Below are positions 1 through 8,879 of a stretch of 64,000 nt of DNA, piece by piece; position 1 is the stretch's first letter; the number at the start of each line of letters is the position of its first letter. The DNA lies in NCBI RefSeq assembly GCF_024748695.1, contig NZ_CP087176.1, positions 1,791,501 through 1,855,500 of the forward strand, written 5' to 3'. The stretch comes from Pseudomonas sp. B21-040. Its GTDB lineage: Bacteria; Pseudomonadota; Gammaproteobacteria; Pseudomonadales; Pseudomonadaceae. The notes under the pieces are model-generated. The model worked only from the letters and a program-made list of their open reading frames with translations, was not told where the DNA came from and made no database searches. The translations under genes were made by a program, and so were the position numbers.

Positions 1-386
1 ACCTGATTCCTTACGCCAAACTGATCGGCGTCGAATGTTCGCGGGTAGGGGATGACCTGCTGTTTCGCCTGCCGGCCAACAAGGACAACATTGGCAACCC
101 TTTATTGCCGGCGATTCATGGCGGCGTGATCGCCGGGTTCATGGAACTCTCGGCTGCGCTGCACCTGCTGATTTTTACCGGCTCACCGGGTGTGCCGAAA
201 ATCATCGACTTCTCCCTCGACTACCTGCGCGCCGGGCAGTTTCGCGATACCTGGGCCAAATGTCAGGTTTGCCGGCAGGGGCGCCGGGTCGCCAACGTGG
301 CCGTGACGGCCTGGCAAAGCACCGAATCCGAGCCCATTGCCACGGCCCGCGCGCATTTCAAAATTGAAGAGCCCTTGAAATCCTGA
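1..386 (+). CDS. PaaI-family (hotdog) thioesterase, 5' end cut off
   Basis: The reading frame is open from base 3 to the TGA at 384-386, so only the C-terminal 127 residues or so are present. The visible part carries a hotdog-fold core with the HGGVIAGFME stretch, where the His-Gly-Gly followed by a helix is typical of PaaI/YbgC-like acyl-CoA thioesterases. A second conserved strand (IIDFSLDYLRAG) follows and the protein ends soon after ARAHFKIE. Family knowledge points to hydrolysis of an acyl- or aryl-CoA thioester in the cytoplasm; the substrate cannot be read from the sequence. It lies upstream of htpG in the same direction with an 80-base gap. A short hairpin at about 415-438 lies between them. 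Confidence 0.8.
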   Translation, partial: LIPYAKLIGVECSRVGDDLLFRLPANKDNIGNPLLPAIHGGVIAGFMELSAALHLLIFTGSPGVPKIIDFSLDYLRAGQFRDTWAKCQVCRQGRRVANVAVTAWQSTESEPIATARAHFKIEEPLKS

Positions 387-466
387 ACACAGCCCCCAAC
401 TCTGATGACATCCCGCCGCCGACCCTCAAGGTCGCGGCTTAGCCATCTGATTGGAGTTTGATGACC

Positions 467-2371
467 ATGAGTGTGGAAACTCAAAAGGAAACCCTGGGCT
501 TCCAGACCGAGGTGAAGCAGCTGCTGCACCTCATGATCCATTCGCTGTATTCCAACAAGGAAATTTTCCTTCGCGAATTGATCTCGAACGCCTCTGACGC
601 TGTCGACAAATTACGTTTCGAAGCCCTGTCCAAGCCTGAGTTGCTGGAAGGTGGCGCCGAACTGAAAATCCGTGTGAGCTTCGACAAAGACGCCAAAACC
701 GTCACCCTCGAAGACAACGGCATTGGCATGACCCGCGAAGACGCGATCACCCATCTGGGCACTATCGCTAAATCCGGTACCGCCGATTTCATGAAACACC
801 TGTCCGGCGATCAGAAGAAAGATTCGCACCTGATCGGTCAGTTCGGTGTGGGTTTCTACTCTGCATTCATCGTCGCCGACAAAGTCGACGTGTTCAGCCG
901 TCGTGCCGGTGATGCGGCGAGCGAAGGCGTGCACTGGTCGTCCAAGGGCGAAGGCGATTTCGAAGTCGCCACCGTTGAGAAAGCCGAGCGCGGCACTCGC
1001 ATCGTCCTGCACCTGAAGTCCGGTGAAGACGAATTCGCCGATGGCTGGCGTCTGCGCAACATCATCAAGAAGTACTCCGACCACATCGCGCTGCCGATCG
1101 AGTTGCCCAAGGAAGCGGCCGCCGCAGAAGGCGAAGAGCAGCCAGCCGTTGAGTGGGAAACCGTCAACCGTGCCAGCGCCCTGTGGACTCGTCCTCGCAC
1201 TGAAGTGAAAGACGAGGAATACCAGGAGTTCTACAAACACGTCGCTCACGATTTCGAGAACCCGCTGAGCTGGAGCCACAACAAGGTCGAAGGCAAGCTC
1301 GAATACAGCTCGCTGCTGTACGTGCCGGCCCGTGCTCCGTTCGATCTGTACCAGCGTGAAGCGCCGAAAGGCCTGAAGCTGTACGTGCAACGCGTGTTCG
1401 TGATGGACCAGGCTGAGTCGTTCCTGCCGCTGTATCTGCGCTTCATCAAAGGCGTGGTCGATTCCAACGACCTGTCGCTGAACGTGTCGCGGGAAATCCT
1501 GCAGAAAGACCCGATCATCGATTCGATGAAGTCGGCGCTGACCAAGCGCGTTCTGGACATGCTGGAAAAACTGGCGAAGAACGAGCCTGAGCAATACAAG
1601 AGCTTCTGGAAGAACTTCGGTCAGGTCATGAAAGAAGGCCCGGCAGAAGACTTCGCCAACAAAGAGAAAATCGCTGGCTTGCTGCGTTTCGCCTCGACCA
1701 ATGGTGAGGAAGGCGAGCAAGTGGTTGGCCTGGCCGAATACCTGGCTCGCGCCAAGGAAGGTCAGGACAAGATTTACTACCTGACCGGCGAAACCTACGC
1801 GCAAGTCAAAAACAGCCCGCACCTGGAAGTCTTCCGCAAGAAAGGCATCGAAGTGCTGCTGCTGACCGATCGTATCGACGAGTGGCTGATGAGCTACCTC
1901 AACGACTTCGACGGCAAGAGCTTCGTTGACGTGGCGCGCGGTGACCTCGACCTGGGCAATCTGGACTCGGAAGAGGACAAGAAAGCCGCAGAAGAAGTCG
2001 CCAAGTCCAAAGAAGGTCTGGTTGAGCGTCTGAAAACCGCACTGGGTGACTCGGTTGCTGAAGTACGGGTTTCCCACCGTTTGACCGATTCCCCGGCGAT
2101 TCTGGCCATCGGCGAGCAGGACCTGGGCATGCAAATGCGTCAGATCCTGGAAGCCAGCGGTCAGAAGGTTCCGGACTCGAAGCCGATCTTCGAATTCAAC
2201 CCGGCCCACCCACTGATCGAGAAGCTCGACAACGAGCAGAGCGAGGAGCGTTTCGGCGACCTGTCGCACATTCTCTTCGATCAGGCGGCACTGGCTGCCG
2301 GTGACAGCTTGAAAGACCCGGCCGCCTACGTGCGCCGTCTGAACAAGCTGCTGGTTGAACTGTCGGTTTAA
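467..2371 (+). CDS. htpG: Molecular chaperone HtpG (bacterial Hsp90)
   Basis: ATP-dependent chaperone that acts as a dimer in the cytoplasm on partly folded client proteins. The 634-residue length is the normal one for Pseudomonas HtpG. The N-terminal GHKL ATPase domain shows the helix [14 protein letters not shown] near residue 35, the ADP-binding motif DNGIGM near residue 83, and a glycine-rich lid ([11 protein letters not shown]) near 125. The middle domain and the C-terminal dimerization domain follow without interruption. Two earlier in-frame starts exist (458 TTG, 461 ATG), but the GGAG at 453-456 is best spaced for the ATG at 467, which also gives the conserved MSVETQKET start. A rho-independent terminator follows at once. 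Usually heat-induced; no sigma-32 promoter is evident to me here. Confidence 0.97.
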   Translation: MSVETQKETLGFQTEVKQLLHLMIHSLYSNKEIFLRELISNASDAVDKLRFEALSKPELLEGGAELKIRVSFDKDAKTVTLEDNGIGMTREDAITHLGTIAKSGTADFMKHLSGDQKKDSHLIGQFGVGFYSAFIVADKVDVFSRRAGDAASEGVHWSSKGEGDFEVATVEKAERGTRIVLHLKSGEDEFADGWRLRNIIKKYSDHIALPIELPKEAAAAEGEEQPAVEWETVNRASALWTRPRTEVKDEEYQEFYKHVAHDFENPLSWSHNKVEGKLEYSSLLYVPARAPFDLYQREAPKGLKLYVQRVFVMDQAESFLPLYLRFIKGVVDSNDLSLNVSREILQKDPIIDSMKSALTKRVLDMLEKLAKNEPEQYKSFWKNFGQVMKEGPAEDFANKEKIAGLLRFASTNGEEGEQVVGLAEYLARAKEGQDKIYYLTGETYAQVKNSPHLEVFRKKGIEVLLLTDRIDEWLMSYLNDFDGKSFVDVARGDLDLGNLDSEEDKKAAEEVAKSKEGLVERLKTALGDSVAEVRVSHRLTDSPAILAIGEQDLGMQMRQILEASGQKVPDSKPIFEFNPAHPLIEKLDNEQSEERFGDLSHILFDQAALAAGDSLKDPAAYVRRLNKLLVELSV

Positions 2372-2380
2372 CTGCGTTGT

Positions 2381-2408
2381 AAAAAAACCCGCTTCGGCGG
2401 GTTTTTTT
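2381..2408 (+). terminator. Rho-independent terminator after htpG
   Basis: A-run, then CCCGC-TTCG-GCGGG, a stable stem with a TTCG tetraloop, then seven T. It ends 9 bases after the htpG stop and separates htpG from the next gene. Confidence 0.92.
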
Positions 2409-2438
2409 CATTCTGGTGCCTTTTGCTGGGAGAGAGTC

Positions 2439-3167
2439 ATGAGTCAAATCACTGTTCGTTCAGTCGTTTATCAAATTGATGGCCACTCGTATGAAAGCCG
2501 CCTGGCTTTCGACGCCGACCACAAAGGCCCGCGCCCGGGCTTGCTGATGGCGCCGAACTGGATGGGTGTGAGCGCCGGGGCCGAAGTGATTGCCAAGACG
2601 GTGGCGTCCAAGGGGTACGTGGTGCTGATCGCGGATGTGTACGGTCAGTCGGTTCGCCCGCAGAACGGCGACGAGGCGGGCGCGGCGATGATGCCGCTCA
2701 AACATGACCGTCCGTTGTTGCGCAAGCGCCTGCAGGCGGCGTTTGAACAACTGAAAAATCAGGACGAGGTGGCGGTCGATACCTCGAAACTGGCGGCATT
2801 CGGTTTTTGCTTCGGTGGTTGCTGCGCCCTGGACCTGGCACGCACGGGGGCACCGTTGAAAGCGGCGGTGTCGTTCCATGGCACGCTGGACTCGCCAAAT
2901 CCGGCGGATGCCAAAAACATCAAGGGCTCGGTGCTGGTGCTGCACGGTGCCGCCGATCCATTGGTGCCCAAGGAGCAACTGCCGGCATTCGAAGCGGAAA
3001 TGAATGCGGCGGGTGTGGACTGGCAATTGCTGAGCTACGGCGGGGCGGTGCATTCCTTTACCGATCCGCATGCCAATGTGCCAGGCATGATGATGTACGA
3101 CGCGAAGATCGCTGCACGGGCGTTTACGTCGATGCACAATTTGCTGGATGAAGTGTTTAAAGGCTGA
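2439..3167 (+). CDS. Dienelactone hydrolase family protein
   Basis: An alpha/beta hydrolase of 242 residues, the usual length for this family. The nucleophile is the Cys at residue 124 in GFCFGGCC, replacing the Ser of most hydrolases as in true dienelactone hydrolases. The acid residue is probably the Asp of AADPLVP and the His that of AVHSFTDPH near the C-terminus, which completes the Cys-Asp-His triad. The start at 2439 has a strong GGGAGAGAG ribosome site; the frame is open further upstream but runs through the htpG terminator. Family members open lactones or hydrolyse small esters. No catechol-pathway genes are adjacent, so the natural substrate is unknown. Confidence 0.88.
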   Translation: MSQITVRSVVYQIDGHSYESRLAFDADHKGPRPGLLMAPNWMGVSAGAEVIAKTVASKGYVVLIADVYGQSVRPQNGDEAGAAMMPLKHDRPLLRKRLQAAFEQLKNQDEVAVDTSKLAAFGFCFGGCCALDLARTGAPLKAAVSFHGTLDSPNPADAKNIKGSVLVLHGAADPLVPKEQLPAFEAEMNAAGVDWQLLSYGGAVHSFTDPHANVPGMMMYDAKIAARAFTSMHNLLDEVFKG

Positions 3168-3183
3168 CCACTGATTTTCGGAT

Positions 3184-3298
3184 CGTTCCCACGCTCTGCG
3201 TGGGAACGCCTCTAGGGACGCTCTGCGTCCAGTGACGCGGAGCGTCACGGGCTGCATTCCCACGCAGAGCGTGGGAACGATGATGCGTGGGAACGATC
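3184..3298. repeat. Cluster of REP-like hairpins (GTTCCCACGC type)
   Basis: Four small palindromes follow one another: CGTTCCCACG-CTCTG-CGTGGGAACG (3184-3208), GGACG-CTCTG-CGTCC (3216-3230), GTGACGC-GGA-GCGTCAC (3232-3248) and TTCCCACGC-AGA-GCGTGGGAA (3257-3277), then a further half copy GCGTGGGAACGATC. The first and last are inverted versions of each other. This is a non-coding repeat family widespread in fluorescent pseudomonads. It sits between two convergent genes and may also end transcription. Confidence 0.8.
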
Positions 3299-3304
3299 GA
3301 AAAG

Positions 3305-4165
3305 CTAAGGCAGTTCGATCCGCTCGCTTTCTCCCGGCACTGTCGGCCAATCCCCGGCCGCCCAGCGCCGCCGCGCTTCATCGATGGCCGCCGGATCGCT
3401 GGCCACAAAATTCCAGTTGATCCGCCGTGGCCCGTCCAGCGGCGCGCCGCCGAACAACACGGCGTGGCAGTCGCTTTCGGCGAACAGGGTCATTTCTTCC
3501 CCCGCAGGCAACACCACCAGCGAATTCACCTCCAGCGTGTCGCCATTCAGCTGCGCTTCACCGCTCAAGACATACAACGCACGCTCTTCATGTTCGGTGG
3601 GAATCAGCAGTGTGGTCGCCGTTTGCAGGTTCAATTCCGCGTACAACGTAGGGGACAGCACTGGCACCGGCGACTCCAGGCAAAAGCCTGACCCGGCAAT
3701 CATCCGGATCTTCACGCCAAGGTTATCGCTGACCGGCAAGGTGGCCGCCGGGTGATGGCTGTAGTGGCCTGGACCCTGCTCATGGTCCTTGGGTGAGGCC
3801 AGCCAGATCTGCAAGCCGTGCATCGTAAAGCCGCTGTCCTTCAACGCCTCGGGCGTGCGCTCTACGTGGGCAATTGCGCTGCCGGCAGTCATCCAGCTGA
3901 CATCACCGGCGCTCACCACCTGGTCGGAGCCGAGACTGTCCTTGTGCTGGATTTGCCCTTCGAACAAGTAGGTGAGGGTCGACAGGCCGATGTGCGGATG
4001 TTGTCGGATATTCATGCCTTTGCCCGCCGGATAAACGGTTTCGAGCATGTGGTCAAAAAACACGAAAGGCCCGACACTGCGGCATTTGGCGGACGGCAAC
4101 GGGCGAAATATCGGCTGGCCTTCTACATCTTCGGCGCGGGGGCGGATCACGAGCGGAGTGTTCAT
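3305..4165 (-). CDS. Pirin family protein
   Basis: Bicupin protein of 286 residues, the usual pirin length. The N-terminal cupin shows the metal-binding signature: two His in HPHIG near residue 57 and a His-Glu pair in HVERTPE near residue 102. The C-terminal cupin has the usual pirin ending before a short tail. Bacterial pirins have been described as quercetin dioxygenases or as regulatory proteins; the sequence does not tell which applies. It is convergent with the dienelactone hydrolase gene and lies downstream of the OsmC gene on the same strand with a 61-base gap, so the two could be co-transcribed. Confidence 0.9.
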   Translation of the reverse strand: MNTPLVIRPRAEDVEGQPIFRPLPSAKCRSVGPFVFFDHMLETVYPAGKGMNIRQHPHIGLSTLTYLFEGQIQHKDSLGSDQVVSAGDVSWMTAGSAIAHVERTPEALKDSGFTMHGLQIWLASPKDHEQGPGHYSHHPAATLPVSDNLGVKIRMIAGSGFCLESPVPVLSPTLYAELNLQTATTLLIPTEHEERALYVLSGEAQLNGDTLEVNSLVVLPAGEEMTLFAESDCHAVLFGGAPLDGPRRINWNFVASDPAAIDEARRRWAAGDWPTVPGESERIELP

Positions 4166-4226
4166 GCTGCATTCCAGGCTGAGCGGGTGATGCGTGGAGC
4201 ATAACCCGCTTGCGCAGCCCTTGCCG

Positions 4227-4643
4227 CTATTGGCTGAACGCCCCTTCGGACAAGTGGGTTTCGATGCTGACGTCAGTGGTCGTCATCAGTTTGTGGACCG
4301 GGCAACGGTCGGCCACGCGATGCAGTTCTTCGCGTTGCGCATCGGTGAGCACGCCTTTTAGGGTCAGTTTGACGTGCAGGGCGTATTTGCCTTTCTGCTC
4401 TTCGCTGTTGTCGCGTTTGACCTCGACGGTGACGCCGGTCAATGGGATGTCCTTCTTGTTGGCGTACATCTTCAGGGTCAGGGCTTTGCAGGCACCCAGA
4501 GCGGCATCGAAATAATCGTGGGGTTCTGGCGCCGAGCCCTCGCCGCCGGAAGTGGTCGGCACATCGGCAAACAGTTCATGGTCATCAATCTGCACACTGT
4601 GACGAAAACCTTCGGCGGAAACGGTATTGACGGTAACGGTCAT
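4227..4643 (-). CDS. OsmC family peroxiredoxin-like protein
   Basis: A 138-residue cytoplasmic protein of the OsmC/Ohr superfamily, which reduces organic hydroperoxides with two conserved cysteines. Both are visible: the peroxidatic Cys in GACKALTLKMYA in the middle and the second in RCPVHK near residue 115. The start at 4643 (MTVTVNTV) has a GGGAGG ribosome site; an upstream in-frame ATG at 4742 would add 33 residues with no family likeness. It is transcribed toward the pirin gene and away from the transsulfuration operon. Confidence 0.9.
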   Translation of the reverse strand: MTVTVNTVSAEGFRHSVQIDDHELFADVPTTSGGEGSAPEPHDYFDAALGACKALTLKMYANKKDIPLTGVTVEVKRDNSEEQKGKYALHVKLTLKGVLTDAQREELHRVADRCPVHKLMTTTDVSIETHLSEGAFSQ

Positions 4644-4890
4644 GGAAAGCCTCCCAGGCTGGAAAAGTCGTTCGATCAAAAAAGACTGTGAAGTTATAGA
4701 GCATTGCGCCAGCGGCGCGTTCCACTTTCTTGCGGGGTTCATACGAGCGGGTTACCGGCTGGCCGCGCGCGGTTGCGAATGACGCCATCGCGGCCTATGG
4801 TCCAAGCGAGGTGTTGCCTGCGACTGTCGCATGATGACGCGCCGCAGGTTTGTGTCCATCCAGTACGAATCACTGCAGCGAGGTGACGAC

Positions 4891-6267
4891 ATGCCGAACG
4901 ACTCCCGCCCTGCCGTCCTTGAGCTGATCGGCAATACGCCGCTGGTGCGCGTCAGCCGCTTCGATACCGGCCCGTGTACGCTGTTCCTCAAGCTCGAATC
5001 ACAAAACCCCGGCGGATCGATCAAGGATCGCATCGGCCTGGCGATGATCGACGCCGCCGAGCGCGATGGTCGCCTGCAACCCGGTGGCACCATCGTCGAG
5101 GCCACGGCCGGCAACACCGGCCTGGGCCTGGCCCTTGTCGGCCGCGCCAAGGGTTATCGCGTGGTGTTGGTGGTGCCGGACAAGATGTCGACGGAGAAAG
5201 TCCTGCACCTCAAGGCGATGGGCGCCGAAGTGCACATCACCCGTTCCGATGTCGGCAAGGGCCATCCCGAGTATTACCAGGACGTGGCCGCGCGGCTGGC
5301 CAAGGAAATTCCCGACGCGTTCTTTGCCGATCAATTCAACAATCCGGCCAACCCTCTGGCGCACGAGTGCAGCACCGCGCCGGAGATCTGGGCACAGACC
5401 CAGCATGATGTCGATGCCATCGTCGTCGGCGTCGGTTCAGCCGGCACGCTGACCGGCTTGACCCGGTTCTTTAGCCGCGTGCAGCCAAACCTGGTCATGG
5501 TGCTGGCCGACCCGGTGGGCTCGGTGATGGCCGAATACAGCCGCAGCGGCACCCTTGGGACACCCGGTTCGTGGGCGGTGGAGGGCATTGGCGAAGATTT
5601 CATTCCCTCGATTGCCGACCTGTCCAGCGTGCGCCACGCGTATTCGATCAGCGACGAGGAAAGCTTCGATCATGCCCGCCAGCTGCTGCGCGCCGAAGGC
5701 ATTCTCGGCGGATCATCGACCGGCACGTTGCTGGCGGCGGCGTTGCGTTATTGCCGTGAGCAAACCGAGCCGAAGCGGGTCGTGAGTTTTGTCTGTGACA
5801 CCGGCACCCGCTACCTGTCGAAGGTCTACAACGATCAATGGATGAACGATCAGGGCCTGCTGCAATACAAGCGCTACGGTGATCTTCGCGATTTGATCTC
5901 GCGGCGCTTCGAGGACGGGCGGGTGATCAGCGTCGGCCCGGACGACACGTTGCTCACCGCTTTCCAGCGCATGCGCCTGGCCGATGTGTCGCAACTGCCC
6001 GTGCTGGTAGAGGGGCAGCGTTTGGTCGGCGTCATCGACGAATCCGACATTTTGCTGGGGGTGCACCAAGACCCATCGCACTTCCGCTTGACCGTCGCCA
6101 GCGCCATGACGGGCAAACTGCAAACCTTGCCGGCCGCTGCCAGCCTGGCTGAGCTGCAAGCCGAACTCGACCGTGGGTTGGTGGCGATCATTGCCGATGC
6201 CTCGGGCTTCCATGGCCTGATTACCCGCGTTGACCTACTCAATCATTTACGGAGATCTCTTGCATGA
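4891..6267 (+). CDS. cbs: Cystathionine beta-synthase (PLP domain plus CBS pair)
   Basis: PLP enzyme of fold type II that condenses serine and homocysteine into cystathionine, the first step of reverse transsulfuration. The 458-residue protein has the O-acetylserine-sulfhydrylase-like catalytic domain with the PLP lysine K45 in NPGGSIKDR, the GNTGLGLA loop and the phosphate-binding GGSSTGTL. A C-terminal pair of CBS domains follows (about 330-455). There is no heme-binding N-terminal extension. The start at 4891 has an AGGTGA ribosome site; upstream in-frame starts would add 20 unrelated residues. The stop overlaps the next start by 4 bp, and the partner gene supports a cystathionine beta-synthase rather than a cysteine synthase. 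Confidence 0.9.
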   Translation: MPNDSRPAVLELIGNTPLVRVSRFDTGPCTLFLKLESQNPGGSIKDRIGLAMIDAAERDGRLQPGGTIVEATAGNTGLGLALVGRAKGYRVVLVVPDKMSTEKVLHLKAMGAEVHITRSDVGKGHPEYYQDVAARLAKEIPDAFFADQFNNPANPLAHECSTAPEIWAQTQHDVDAIVVGVGSAGTLTGLTRFFSRVQPNLVMVLADPVGSVMAEYSRSGTLGTPGSWAVEGIGEDFIPSIADLSSVRHAYSISDEESFDHARQLLRAEGILGGSSTGTLLAAALRYCREQTEPKRVVSFVCDTGTRYLSKVYNDQWMNDQGLLQYKRYGDLRDLISRRFEDGRVISVGPDDTLLTAFQRMRLADVSQLPVLVEGQRLVGVIDESDILLGVHQDPSHFRLTVASAMTGKLQTLPAAASLAELQAELDRGLVAIIADASGFHGLITRVDLLNHLRRSLA

Positions 6268-7442
6268 GTCAACACGATGAAAACGCTGCGCCACGTGGGT
6301 TCGCTACTCGGGTGATTCATGCCGGGCAGACGCCGGACCCTTCCACCGGGGCGCTGATGCCGCCGATTTACGCCAATTCCACCTATTTGCAGCAAAGCCC
6401 CGGCGTACACAAAGGCCTCGACTATGGGCGCTCGCACAACCCGACACGTTGGGCGCTGGAGCGCTGCGTGGCGGACCTCGAAGGCGGCACCAAGGCGTTC
6501 GCGTTCGCGTCCGGGCTGGCGGCGATCTCCACCGTGCTCGAATTGCTCGATGCCGACTCGCATATCGTCTCGGGCAATGATTTGTATGGCGGGACGTTTC
6601 GCCTGTTCGACAAAGTACGCCGGCGCAGCGCCGGGCATCGCTTCAGTTTCGTCGACCTGACGGATCTGGCGGCCTTTGAAGCGGCGCTGCAGGAGGACAC
6701 GCGGATGGTCTGCGTCGAGACGCCGAGCAATCCGTTGTTGCGCCTGACTGACCTCGAAGCCATCGCGCGCATCTGTCGCCAGCGCGGCATCATTTGTGTG
6801 GCCGATAATACCTTTGCGAGCCCGTGGATCCAGCGTCCGCTGGAACTGGGCTTCGATATCGTGGTGCATTCGACCACCAAGTATTTGAACGGTCACTCTG
6901 ACGTCATCGGTGGCATTGCGGTGGTCGGGCAGAATGCGGAGCTGGGCGAACGGCTGGGCTTTCTGCAAAACGCCGTGGGCGCTATCGCCGGGCCGTTTGA
7001 CGCCTTCCTCACGTTACGCGGGGTGAAGACCCTGGCGTTGCGCATGGAACGCCACTGCAGCAACGCACTGGCGCTGGCGCAATGGCTGGAGCAACAACCG
7101 CAAGTGGCGCGTGTCTACTACCCAGGCCTGCCGTCACATCCGCAGCACGAACTGGCACAACGACAAATGCGCGGTTTTGGCGGCATGATCTCCCTCGACC
7201 TGAACTGTGACCTGGCCGGCGCCAAGCGCTTCCTTGAGAACGTGCAAATATTTGCGTTGGCGGAGAGTCTGGGCGGGGTGGAAAGCCTGATCGAGCATCC
7301 GGCGATCATGACTCACGCCAGCATCCCCGCCGATACCCGCGCACAACTTGGCATTGGCGATGCGCTGGTGCGGTTGTCCGTGGGCGTTGAGGACGTCGAA
7401 GACTTGCGTGCCGATCTGGCACAAGCGCTGGCGCTGATCTGA
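6264..7442 (+). CDS. Cystathionine gamma-lyase / gamma-synthase family PLP enzyme
   Basis: Cys/Met-metabolism PLP enzyme of 392 residues. The Schiff-base lysine is K206 in HSTTKYLNGHSDV, and the PLP-phosphate motif is seen near the GRSHNPTRWALE and FASGLAAIS stretches. Its start overlaps the cystathionine beta-synthase stop by 4 bp (ATGA), with GGAG at 6251-6254. In this position it most likely cleaves cystathionine to cysteine, oxobutyrate and ammonia, completing reverse transsulfuration from homocysteine to cysteine. Lyase and gamma-synthase cannot be told apart from sequence alone; the operon context favours the lyase. Confidence 0.9.
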   Translation: MSQHDENAAPRGFATRVIHAGQTPDPSTGALMPPIYANSTYLQQSPGVHKGLDYGRSHNPTRWALERCVADLEGGTKAFAFASGLAAISTVLELLDADSHIVSGNDLYGGTFRLFDKVRRRSAGHRFSFVDLTDLAAFEAALQEDTRMVCVETPSNPLLRLTDLEAIARICRQRGIICVADNTFASPWIQRPLELGFDIVVHSTTKYLNGHSDVIGGIAVVGQNAELGERLGFLQNAVGAIAGPFDAFLTLRGVKTLALRMERHCSNALALAQWLEQQPQVARVYYPGLPSHPQHELAQRQMRGFGGMISLDLNCDLAGAKRFLENVQIFALAESLGGVESLIEHPAIMTHASIPADTRAQLGIGDALVRLSVGVEDVEDLRADLAQALALI

Positions 7443-7458
7443 GTTTCAGCGGACAAAA

Positions 7459-7493
7459 AAAATCCGGAACCCTTATCGGATTCCGGATTTTCT
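7459..7493. terminator. Bidirectional terminator between convergent genes
   Basis: AATCCGGAA and TTCCGGATT arms around an 11-base loop, with an A-run on the left and a T-rich tail on the right, so it can work in both directions for the transsulfuration operon and the DUF3108 gene. Confidence 0.85.
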
Positions 7494-7506
7494 TGTCGAT
7501 CCTGGA

Positions 7507-8220
7507 TTAGCTACCCTTGACCGATTTGCCGTTGACCGTGCCGTCGAGGAGCATGATGTTGTACTCCTTGCCGTCGGTTTCAACTTGTTGCAGACGGACC
7601 AGCAGGTAATCCCAGTCCTTGGCAAACCACAGGACGGTGATGCGCTTGTTTTGTGTCGGGTCGCGCACACGCTCGACCTTGATTGCATCGATCTTGCCAG
7701 CCTTGGTGTCTACTTTTTCAGAGCCCAGCACGCGGAAATCATAGGTGTCGACTTCGTTGCCATCGACTACCTGATAGCTCATGCTTTTCTTGCCGGCGGC
7801 GACATCGTGCTGCAAGGCCAACTGGTAAGTGGATTTATCGACCATGCCAGGGTTCAGCGGGACCTTGACTGCGTCACCGCGATCAGTGCCGGTGACCATT
7901 TTGGTGGCCCAGTCGAAATCCAGATCAGACTTCTTGGCTTTGCCCAGGCCGCCACGTTCAAAGTGGTAGGTCTGAGGTAGCAGAGTTTCCTTGTCGACGG
8001 TCAGGGTGCTTTCTTCAGTCAGGCTGGCGATCATCATCGACGCCTTGAAGCTGAGTTTCCAGACGCCGTTGGCTTCCTTGGTCAGGTTGCGTTCAGCCGT
8101 GCCACTCATGGGCAACTGCTTCCAGTCGGCGGTGTAGCTGGCGGAGAAAGGTTGAAGTTCCGAAGCCTGTGCCAGGGGCAGGGCAAACAGAGCGCAAGCG
8201 AAGAGCAGGGCGCGACGCAT
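7507..8220 (-). CDS. DUF3108 domain periplasmic protein
   Basis: A 237-residue protein with a clear Sec signal peptide (MRRALLFACALFALPLAQA, cut before SELQ) and a DUF3108-type beta-rich domain (FSASYTADW, then TYHFERGGLG). The molecular function of the family is not established. It lies 8 bases downstream of purN on the same strand and is probably transcribed with purM and purN. This arrangement next to purMN is common in pseudomonads. It has no catalytic motif that I recognise. Confidence 0.82.
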   Translation of the reverse strand: MRRALLFACALFALPLAQASELQPFSASYTADWKQLPMSGTAERNLTKEANGVWKLSFKASMMIASLTEESTLTVDKETLLPQTYHFERGGLGKAKKSDLDFDWATKMVTGTDRGDAVKVPLNPGMVDKSTYQLALQHDVAAGKKSMSYQVVDGNEVDTYDFRVLGSEKVDTKAGKIDAIKVERVRDPTQNKRITVLWFAKDWDYLLVRLQQVETDGKEYNIMLLDGTVNGKSVKGS

Positions 8221-8228
8221 AATATCTC

Positions 8229-8879
8229 CTAAGTTCGAATCAAGTGGCCGCTGGCCGCGAGTAACTTCCCATCCAGTAAAGCACCTTGTTCGCTGAGTGC
8301 TAAGCGACCTTCGGCAAACCAGCGTACTGCCAACGGGTAGATCAGGTGTTCCTGAACGTGGACTCGCTGCGCCAGGCTTTGCGGCGAATCGTGCAACTCT
8401 ACCGGTATTACTGCCTGTACGACCAGTGGTCCGCCATCGAGTTCCTCGGTGACGAAGTGCACGGAGCAGCCGTGCTCGGTATCGCCGGCCTCCAGCGCGC
8501 GCTGATGAGTGTGTAACCCTTTGTATTTGGGCAGCAGCGACGGGTGGATATTCAACAGGCGACCCGCATAGTGGCGCACGAAGTCAGCGCTGAGAATGCG
8601 CATGAAACCGGCCAGTACCACGAGTTTGGGATTGAAGGCGTCAATCAGCTCGATCAGCGCGGCATCGAAGGCCTCGCGGCCTTCGAAAGCCTTGTGATCC
8701 AGGGCGCGGGTGTCGATACCCGCGTCCTTGGCGCGCTGCAGGCCATAGGCATCGGCGCGGTTGGAAATCACCGCAGCAATGCGGACCGGGCTGTCGCCGG
8801 TCCGCGTGCTGTCGATCAAGGCCTGCAAGTTACTGCCGGTGCCGGAGAGCAGCACCACGACATCACAGGTCTTTGACAT
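8229..8879 (-). CDS. purN: Phosphoribosylglycinamide formyltransferase 1
   Basis: Transfers a formyl group from 10-formyltetrahydrofolate to glycinamide ribonucleotide, the third step of purine synthesis. The 216-residue protein shows the N-terminal LLSGTGSNLQAL phosphate loop, the catalytic region LAGFMRILS and NIHPSLLPKYKG with the conserved Asn-His, and the downstream catalytic Asp in EELDGGPLV. Its start codon shares one base with the purM stop (TGATG), which suggests translational coupling. Confidence 0.96.
   Translation of the reverse strand: MSKTCDVVVLLSGTGSNLQALIDSTRTGDSPVRIAAVISNRADAYGLQRAKDAGIDTRALDHKAFEGREAFDAALIELIDAFNPKLVVLAGFMRILSADFVRHYAGRLLNIHPSLLPKYKGLHTHQRALEAGDTEHGCSVHFVTEELDGGPLVVQAVIPVELHDSPQSLAQRVHVQEHLIYPLAVRWFAEGRLALSEQGALLDGKLLAASGHLIRT

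Noticed and set aside
611..2269. A 552-codon open frame on the minus strand across htpG
   Set aside because: It lies antisense to the well-conserved htpG gene and has the composition of a shadow frame; GC-rich codon use makes such frames common.
3184..3298. CRISPR array
   Set aside because: The repeats are short palindromes of different lengths without regular spacers, and no cas genes are present; they are REP-like hairpins.
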